This document shows positions 56,834-64,000 of a stretch of 64,000 nt of DNA, in pieces (position 1 is the stretch's first letter; each line of letters opens with the position of its first letter). The translations under genes were made by a program, and so were the position numbers. The notes beneath the pieces are model-generated. The model ran no database searches. It saw nothing but the letters and a program-made list of their open reading frames with translations, and was not told where the DNA came from. The stretch comes from Tolypeutes matacus (lineage: Eukaryota > Chordata > Mammalia > Cingulata > Chlamyphoridae): positions 1,908,891 to 1,972,890 of the forward strand of contig JAKSZT010053837.1 of NCBI GenBank assembly GCA_026826555.1, written 5' to 3'.

Positions 56834-57340
56834 TAGTGTAGAAAAGGAAAGAGTCAGTCTACACTGGTAAGCAGTATGTAAGCTAAGGCTTTATTGCTTA
56901 CTACTTGGAGGGCAGGGTTTAAGTTCAAGAATTATTTAGCATGGTTCCATTCCCATTTGTGGAGTCTTACTGAAGCATTTGAGTAGGGGTCACATGGACA
57001 TAGGATGACATAGCTAGACTTCTCTAATTGCTCTTAGTGAGGTGGACTTGAGGGCTGCAAAGCAGGAGGAGAAAGAACCATTGAAAAGACTGTTGCAAAA
57101 TTCCAGCTGAAAAATGGTGAGCATGTGAAATAAGGCAGTGAGAGTAGGGGTGGAAGGAGATGGATTTAAGAAATATTAAAGTTGTCATATATTTTACAAC
57201 ACATAAGTATGTAGCTAAACAGGATGAGGTGATGGACATTGGGAGTTATCTCCCCTTTGAGCACCAGACTCCCAATCCAAAGCCTTACTTGACCTTTCCA
57301 CTTAAGGTACCAAATGGGCATCTGCTCTCAAGCAGAATTT
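56834..57340. other. No gene seen; old repeat remnants
   Basis: 'gaaagaaccattgaaaagac' and 'gtaggggtggaaggagatgg' resemble the unassigned old repeat near 20200-21420. No coding signal. Confidence 0.4.
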
Positions 57341-58165
57341 TGCACTTCTCTTTTCAAATCTGTTCCCATCCCATTTTCCTTATTTCTCTAAATGATAGAA
57401 CCACTAAAGCAGAAGTCTGTATTTCCTCTTTTCAAATCAGTTCCCATCCCATTTTCCTCATTTCAGTAAATGGTCCAACCGTTTTTCCAATTGCTCAAGC
57501 TAAAAACCTAAGAGTCATCTTTGCTTGTTCTCTTTTGCTCACCACCACCCTCCTCCATCAAATCTATCAGCAAAGCCTGTGGCTCTACTCCTAAAATAAC
57601 CCTAATCTGACCATTTCTCTCCATTTCCATTGTACTTACCCTCATCCAGGCCATAGCAGGGCTCTCCTAATTGGTCTCCTTGTTTCCTATTTTAGCCCCT
57701 ACAATTCCTTCCCCATGCAGCAACCTGAGTGATCTTTTTATTTATTTTTTTAATTTAATGTAATTTTTTTAGGAAGTACCAGGGATTGAATCTGGGTCTT
57801 CGTATGTGGCAAGCAGGCGCTCAACCACTGAGCTCTACCTGCTTCCCCTGAATGATCTTTTAAAACATAAATCCAGACATGGCACACCCAAGCTAAAAGC
57901 TTCCATTGCTTCCCATGACACAGAATAAAATCCTAAAAGGACCTGGGCTGCAGTCATGCCGGCCTCTTTTGCTTCCTTAAACCTGCCAAGGCAGTGTCAG
58001 ATATGGACTTTCGTCTTGCTGTGTCCTCTGGCCTGACCCAGTTCTTCAGAAGTTTCTCTTTTCTATCAGGCAGAGTTCTGCTCAGATGTGATCTCCTCTC
58101 TCTAACCACTCTATCCTCTCTATCCTCTGTCCCCGTTTAATTATCTTCATAACATGTGCCACTAT
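57341..58165 (+). repeat. LINE-2 body
   Basis: 'catcaaatctatcagcaaag', 'cctaattggtctccttgttt', 'cagcaacctgagtgatcttt', 'tgcttcccatgacacagaat' and 'aataaaatcctaaaaggacc' follow L2 order. It includes a 78 bp tandem duplication (57348-57503) and an inserted SINE (57739-57847). Confidence 0.87.
57739..57847 (-). mobile_element. Short DAS-type SINE inside LINE-2
   Basis: On minus: ggggaagcaggtagagctca, 'gattcaatccctggtacttc', A-rich. TSD ctgagtgatctttt / ctgaatgatctttt at 57725-57738 and 57848-57861, one mismatch. Confidence 0.9.
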
Positions 58166-58179
58166 CTGAAATTTTCTTT

Positions 58180-58364
58180 CTTTTTTTTTTTTTTAAAGAT
58201 TTTATTTATTTATTCATTTATCCCCCCCTTGCTGCTTGTGCTCGCTGGGTCAGCTAACCACGCCGTGCGGACGGGCTTGCCTTCACCAGGAGGCCCCGGG
58301 AATCGAACCCGGGGCCTCCCATATGGTAAACGGGAGCCCTACTGATTGAGCCACAGCCGCTTCC
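58180..58364 (-). mobile_element. DAS-type monomeric SINE
   Basis: On minus it starts gggaagcggctgtggctcaa. Exact 13 bp TSD ctgaaattttctt at 58167-58179 and 58365-58377. Confidence 0.97.
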
Positions 58365-58377
58365 CTGAAATTTTCTT

Positions 58378-59150
58378 GCCCATATCCTTGTGTATTGTTG
58401 GTCTTCACCCATGAATATAAGCTATTTGAGAATAAAGTTTTTCTTGGTTTCTTCACTGCTGAATCCTCAGGACCCAGAACTGTGACTAGCACCTAGTTAT
58501 TTGCTCACTACACATTTTTAAAATACAGGAAATTAATGAGAGGTGGAAGTTTCCTGCAGGGGCCCAAAGAAATTCCCGTTTCTGGTAGACCCATTCAACG
58601 AGGTGGAAAATGGAGGTGCAGAGGTGTGGGAAGAAGTCTGCCTTGGTGGAGGCAGAGGTGAGAAAGATGGTGAGTCAGAGAGAGTCTCTAAAGCACAGGG
58701 GGAAATTTTTCAAGACTCCAGTCCCTAGGTGGGACTTCAAAGCCTTATGCCACATTCTTCCTTATCACACTTCTAAAAAGCCTTCTCAAATACCTGCTTT
58801 ATAGGGGCTAAAGTTCCTTTACAAACATGAAATCACTTATCCTAAAAACCAAACAATGAGATGGGCTGGACAGATAGTACTCTCAGTCTGTTCCGGAGGA
58901 CGTTGAGCCTTGGGAGGTTAAGTGATTTGTCTCCACCCTCCCCCCACCCCCCACCCCTGGAGTCCGCAATAGAATCACAGTTAGAAGCTAGTTGTCCCGA
59001 CTGCTGATCTAGTGGTGTCCCCATTGATTTAAGGAGAGTGGAAATCACTGGTCCAGCAATCTATTTTCTAAATTTGCTGCTTCTAAAAGTAAGTAAAAGG
59101 TATGAAAAGCCCAAGTTACTTCCCGGGCTACTAGGCAGATGCCTGGTTGT
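58378..59150. other. No gene seen
   Basis: The start (58378-58530) may be L2 3' end ('tcactgctgaatcctcagga'). The rest is unassigned, with a C-rich patch at 58932-58962. Frames at 58543-58804 have no recognisable domain. Confidence 0.4.
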
Positions 59151-59627
59151 CTCCTGGGGTGGTCGGACCCTTCCTACTTTTTATTTTACACCAAGAGACT
59201 GAATGGACAAAAGGACAATGGCAGCCCATATTTATCACACCACCACTCTGACCCATAACCTCTGCAGCCACCAGCCTAAAATGGTAAGACTTGGTCAAGA
59301 ACTGCCAAGTTCCCTAATATTTACCCCTTTTTCCCCGTCTCAAACTCAGAGCCAACCAGAGAAAGCCAAATATGCTCCCCAAAGTAATCGCAGGATACCT
59401 CACTCCTGGTGAGCCCCCTCTGCCTTCTGCTTGCCAATAGCCCCTGATCAGCACCCACCTGAAGCCTTCCCTCTTTTTCACCACAAATCTTTCCCATTCC
59501 TCTGACTGCCTTTGAGTTTCTGCCAAATGCAAGTGATGGTGGTGGACTCTCTTGCTATCAAGCTCTGAATAAACAACCTCTGTTTGTTTTCTTTTGGGTT
59601 GTCTTAATTTCCATATCACTGAATGGA
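59150..59627 (+). repeat. Possible solo LTR
   Basis: The right part has 'gctctgaataaacaacctct' (polyadenylation signal) followed by 'gggttgtcttaatttccata', an R/U5-like end. The body is CT-rich and without internal genes. Ends and family are not settled. Confidence 0.4.
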
Positions 59628-59659
59628 TAATAAGGAACCAGAATGTTATAATGCCAAGT

Positions 59660-59870
59660 TATGAAAAGAGCATCAACATTTGTAAAGTGCTTTGCAAACA
59701 TTTTAGTACACCTCGTAAACATTTTGTGAGGTCCTGATATTCCCATTTTAGAGCTGGGAAAATTGAGAAGGAGTGAAGAGATCAAGTGACTTGCCCAGAG
59801 CTGGAATTAGAACATAACCCTCCCCTGGGTTTGAGGTGTTTGTTTATCCACTGAGTTCTGGCTGCACTTT
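59660..59870 (-). repeat. MIR SINE
   Basis: 'aaagtgctttgcaaacattt', 'cattttagagctgggaaaat' and 'caagtgacttgcccagagct' fit the reverse MIR. Confidence 0.75.
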
Positions 59871-61511
59871 GGAATCATTACCATATTAAAGCATTTCACT
59901 TTGGGTTGAGTGAATATTAAGAAGTAGCTCACATTTCAGCCTGGCAGGCGCTAAAGTATCGTTTTTTAGTTTGTTTTTGTAAGTTTTAGTAGACGACATA
60001 TGGGCTCCATTAACCTTACAGAATTTTGAAGATAGTTTCTTTTCCAAAAAAATTTTCACCATAGTTTAACATCTTAAAGTTCAGGATACACCATCAACCC
60101 TTGATACTTCTTTTTCTCAAAGTTGTACTGTTTTCCTCTCCACTACAAGGGGGAGAGTGGAAGGTCATAAATCTAACAAGGGGTATGTCTTGTTAATGTG
60201 GCTAGAGATGGTTTCCAAAGCTGCATGTGGGGTGCATGGAGGGCCAGAGCTGGAAAAGGTCCCTCTAATGCAGGGTTTGTTTGTTTGTTTTCCCTAAAGA
60301 TGGGAACTTTTTGGTGTTTGGTTTCCCTCCCAGTCTTAAGACTGCTGATGATTTGGGGTGAAGAAGATGTGAAGGAAACTGAGATTGACCAGAGTCTGAG
60401 AATACTTGCCTGGAAGGCCGGGAGAGGTGGGAAAGGATAACTGTCCTTGCAGCTCCTCGCTGTCTGCAAAAATGCAGCTGTCTTTGTGCCCCTCTACCCT
60501 GGGGTCCTCAGAAAGTAGGCTGTGTGGTGGCAGCACTTGGCTTGTGTGCCCCTGGGTTGGGTCAGCCCAGCACGGAACACGCTAGTGGCTTCTTAGGGGA
60601 CCCTGGCTGAGGTTAATAAAAATATAATTATAAATAAGAAAGACAAAAAGAACATAAGTAAATAAAATTTAAAAAGCGATAAATAAAAATAAAATATATA
60701 AATATAAATAGCACGATGTATATTTTCATTTTATATTACACAATAACAGCCATCTGCCCCAGTCCCTGGAATCCTCTTAATAACCTATTCACCCTCACTC
60801 CTTCGCTTATAAACTTAGGCACCAGCTCCAAATTCTATTTCTAGTACATTATTCTTTCTTTCAAGTTTCTTAGTTTTGTATGGGTTTGTGTGTGTGTGTG
60901 TGTATGAGAGCATATTGAGTATAAGCCTGAGCAAAAAGCCTGCAAAAAGGATGTGATGAGGTATGTGCCATGGTAGCTGGGAATGAGTAAGGGTTTCCTT
61001 TGTTCCTTTGATGAGGCTAGTAAAGCAGTAAGAACAGGCGAAGTCTCTAAGAAGGTGGGCCGCTCCAACAGAGCCATCCATCTGTCTCCGTTTCCCATTG
61101 AAGCCGAGCCTCTGAAGACAGGATGTTGGGGGCTAACGCAGGTCTCAGGGCTTGAGATGTTGAGGGTGGGGTTGGGGAGGAAGGGGAGAAGGTGGCAAGT
61201 AGGATGAGAGGCGGCATCAGCCTGACCTATAAGAGCCCACCACCCTTTCCTTCCAGAATTCTTGTATTTGGAAGGCATCTAGAAGATATTAAAACTAACA
61301 GGTGTTTACTGATCACCCTTTCAATGCACGAGCCAGTATGAGTTGTTTCGGCAGAAAAAGCAGGGATGGAGAGGAGGAGGACAAGGTTGGGCAAGTCCTC
61401 TCTGAGCTGTATTTTTCTTATCCTTCACAGCACTGTAACTAGGACCAAATGAGAGAAAAACAGGCATAAGCTCTAGCCACAGGTGGCAAACAATAACTGA
61501 CTCTAGGGGAT
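59871..61511. other. No gene seen; low-complexity patches
   Basis: No supported exon. Contains an A/T-rich run (60618-60715) of ataaa/ataaaa words and a (TG)n run (60887-60902). A purine-rich frame pair at 60841-61278 has no family resemblance. Confidence 0.45.
60887..60902 (+). repeat. (TG)n microsatellite
   Basis: A short run of eight TG units. Confidence 0.9.
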
Positions 61512-61525
61512 AAAAAGAAATGTAA

Positions 61526-61976
61526 AGGGGGCGGATGTGGCTCAAATGGTTGGGCGTCCGTCTCCCATATGGAGGGATCTGGGTTCGATCCCAGGGACCT
61601 CCCGGTAAAATAAAAAATATATATATAGAAGGCGCATGGGCTGCCAGGCTCTGTGTGCCAGTGAGCCGCCAGGCCCCGGGAGCTATGCAGCAAGATGATG
61701 ATGTAACAGGAGAGAGACGCAGGGGAGAGACAAGACAAGATGCTCTGAAAGCTCCAAAAACCAGGAACAGACGTGGCGCAGGTGGCAGAACGCCTCTCTC
61801 CTACATCGGAGGTCTCCAGGATTGAATCCTGGTGAAGACTGGAGGAGGAGGTTGAGAAGAGATGGCAGGAAACAGACACAGAGAATTGCCCAGAGAATGG
61901 ACACGAAACAGAAAATGGGGAAGGGGGTGGGGTTTAAAATGGATAAAGTAAATAAATAAATCTTAAAAAAAAAAAA
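61526..61976 (+). mobile_element. DAS-type dimeric SINE
   Basis: Left head 'ggggcggatgtggctcaaat' with 'ggttcgatcccagggacctc', (AT)n patch, GC linker 'gctgccaggctctgtgtgcc', right head 'acgtggcgcaggtggcagaa' with 'ggattgaatcctggtgaaga', long A tail. TSD aaaaagaaatgtaa at 61512-61525, and aaagaaatgtaa ending at 61989. Confidence 0.93.
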
Positions 61977-61989
61977 AAAAAGAAATGTA

Positions 61990-62569
61990 AGATGAAGTGC
62001 AAATCTTCCAGGCACTTTCAACATTGCTGGAAAGACAAATTGTCTTATAAAAAGATGAATACAAATGTTTGGGTAATTCTGTCGGCCTTTGATAAAGACA
62101 ATATTTGCATATAATCATTGAAGCAGAATTTAACAAGTCCTATGTATCCTCGTTTTCTATTGTTTAAAGGTAAATGGATGTTTCTCCTTTAGAACAGATG
62201 AAAAAGTTTAACTAAAGACATTAGACTAAAGAATGTATAATGAGATTGAAACTCAAAATTGGCCCCCAAAACACACACTGCCCCAATGCCTGGGCACATG
62301 CGTTACTAGATGCATTATTTTCATAGATACACCCCCTGCTCATGGTACACAGTGTGGTGGAAAGAACACTGAACAGGAAGGCTCCTTGGTTTTAGTTTTG
62401 GCTCTTTTGCTAACTGACATCAGAATTTGGGGACAGATGACTTAGTTTCTTTCTGAGCCTCAGGATGCCTATAAAAGTGTTCTAAAAGTTACATTAGTTA
62501 AAAATTCATCAAAAATATAAGAACACAAATAAAAACACACCTTCAGTTCACCCTCTCTACAGGCTAAGT
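61990..62569. other. No gene seen
   Basis: AT-rich. MIR-like wording near 62345-62480 ('gtgtggtggaaagaacactg', 'ctgagcctcaggatgc') suggests a decayed MIR. No exon. Confidence 0.45.
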
Positions 62570-62860
62570 AAACTGTACAAACTCAGCCCTAAGGAGAGGC
62601 ATAAAGAATATCAAAATGCCTATCGACTGACCCCTCAGCACATGGTCTTTGTTAAAATAAGAGACTACACTTCATCACCGTGCACCTGGATTGTATCCCA
62701 TTTGCCTAAAAAATGTATATAAAGGGGGTCTTGACCGGATTTTCTTTTTCTCTTCATGATATAGAACCTGTTGCACATACAGACGAATTACATTACCTCC
62801 CATGGCTGAAAGGAACCTTCTACAAACAGGTTTTAAAATTCAGTTATGATCACTTGTCAA
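62570..62860 (+). repeat. Possible LTR remnant
   Basis: A TATA-like 'aatgtatataaagggggtct' and a CT-rich downstream stretch could be LTR promoter sequence. No clear ends or polyadenylation site are seen. Confidence 0.25.
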
Positions 62861-63267
62861 GTGTCTACTAGGAGCCAGATGCACTATTAAGTATGAGAGA
62901 ATCAGAGAAACATGCTCTCAGGATATCGCGGTCTAGCAGTGTAATATATAAACACATTAGAAGATGCCAAGGAAAGGTTTGCTAAAGACAAAAACAAGAG
63001 CCATGTCAGAAATCTTGGAGGAAGACTACCTCTCCTTGGGAGAGTCTTCTTGGGAAGACCAAGGTGGAGGTCATGCTCAAGTAGGGTCTTGAAGGTTGAG
63101 TGGGAAATAGCCAGGCGAGGAAGGGTAAGGACTTCACAAGCAGGGACCAAGCCAGACGACGAGATCTCAGCTGCAGAGAAAGTGGGTGAAGCCTATTGTG
63201 GCATGAGACCACTGATCTCTTAATTTCCATGCTTTCGGCTCAAGATATCATTCAATTCAATACCATC
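62861..63267. other. No gene seen; old repeat remnants
   Basis: 'tcaagtgtctactaggagcc' and 'tcttgaaggttgagtgggaa' resemble the unassigned old repeat also seen at 20200 and 27380. Frames at 62902-63230 are not protein-like. Confidence 0.4.
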
Positions 63268-63281
63268 TAAAAGCAGTTATA

Positions 63282-63478
63282 GGGAAGCAGCTGTGGCTCA
63301 AGCAATTGAGCTCCCATTTACCATATGGAGGACCTGGGTTCGATCCCTGGGTCCTCCTGGTAAAAAAAGAAAAAAGACGTCCCAGACCTGCATGGCGCAG
63401 AGAGGCGCTGGCCCCCATGCAGCGAAGTGACGCACCAAAAAGACGATGACACAAACAGATAGAAAAAAATTAAAAAAA
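63282..63478 (+). mobile_element. DAS-type SINE, short-head subtype with GC linker
   Basis: Head gggaagcagctgtggctcaa, 'gggttcgatccctgggtcct', A-rich spacer, GC linker 'gcgcagagaggcgctggccc', A tail. Exact 14 bp TSD taaaagcagttata at 63268-63281 and 63479-63492. Confidence 0.95.
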
Positions 63479-63544
63479 TAAAAGCAGTTATATAGAATAA
63501 GTAGCATAACTACTTTTTGGTTATGCTGTGTATCATTCCAGTTC

Positions 63545-63750
63545 TAAGAATGTAAAGTGTGGGAACTTTGGAGCCAGACTACCTGGGCAAGTGACTTCAG
63601 ACAAGTCACTAAAACCTCTCTGTGCCTCAGTTTCCATAACTGAGAAATAAGGATAAAAATGCTTCATAAGGTTGTTGCCAAATGAAGTGGGTTAGCACAG
63701 GTACACGTGTGCCTGGCACGTAGTAAATACCCTATAAGTGTTTGCTTTCA
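63545..63750 (+). repeat. MIR SINE
   Basis: 'ctttggagccagactacctg', 'aacctctctgtgcctcagtt' and 'tgtgcctggcacgtagtaaa' give the full MIR order. Confidence 0.92.
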
Positions 63751-64000
63751 TTATAAAGAATAATGGAATACTTGATTAAAAGTGGTGCAAATATTATAGA
63801 TTATCACAGAACAAGATTGGAGAGAGGCAGTTCCAGGGCTGGTGCTGTGACTTAATTAAGGAATCAAGATCAGACTCTTCCTTTGCCCTTCTCCGTGAGT
63901 GAATTCTCCCCTCATCGTGGCAGGAAGGCTGTGGTAGCTCTAAGAACCAGCATCTCAAGCAGGAAATAAGGGGATGGGAGCAAAAATGAGCCACCTTTGT

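Overview
This is a nuclear genomic window from a placental mammal. It is AT-rich and dominated by interspersed repeats. The best taxonomic clue is a high-copy tRNA-derived SINE with the body gggaagcggctgtggctcaa, a tRNA-Ala-like B box and an ATAA-rich tail. I recognise it as the DAS family of xenarthrans, so the source is most probably an armadillo such as Dasypus. The species is inference; the SINE identity is close to certain. About 40 copies or pieces are present on both strands, many with perfect 9-18 bp target-site duplications (TSDs).

I could support no intact protein-coding gene. The one recognisable gene-derived locus is a processed pseudogene of the mitochondrial carrier SLC25A36 (31521-37125). 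It has a 5'UTR, a broken coding region, a long 3'UTR and a poly(A) tail, and it is flanked by gtttgtgag repeats. Its coding part lacks an internal block and carries an 88 bp extra segment. This suggests that an alternatively or aberrantly spliced transcript was copied. Three SINEs inserted into it later. A 100-N assembly gap inside its 3'UTR is flanked by two diverged copies of the same sequence.

The only promoter-like region is a strong CpG island at about 16840-17960, with possible splice donors on both strands but no recognisable protein. It may be the 5' end of a gene lying mostly outside the window, or of a noncoding RNA.

Layout: 1-5360, LINE-1 pieces interrupted by SINEs, one of which holds a small 3'UTR-like retrocopy. 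5500-14850, SINEs, L2 and MIR. 14850-16840, mostly unassigned. 16840-17960, CpG island. 18000-31510, MIR, old LINE-1, a hAT element with an exact 8 bp TSD, ERV1-like and MLT1-like solo LTRs, and SINEs. 31520-37130, the SLC25A36 retrocopy. 37600-46900, MER5A, MaLR-like LTRs and old repeats. 47140-53725, two large LINE-1 fragments in opposite orientation, each hosting LTR and SINE insertions. 54600-58400, L2, MIR, a SINE cluster and a U6 snRNA pseudogene split by a SINE. 58400-64000, mostly unassigned sequence with one SINE dimer, a possible LTR, MIRs and one more SINE.

There is no operon, CRISPR array or new defence or metabolic system here. The interest lies in retroposition: nested insertions, SINE multimerisation, U6 and mRNA retrocopies, and one assembly anomaly. 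Family names for old repeats come from memory of consensus sequences and were not checked with a repeat library.
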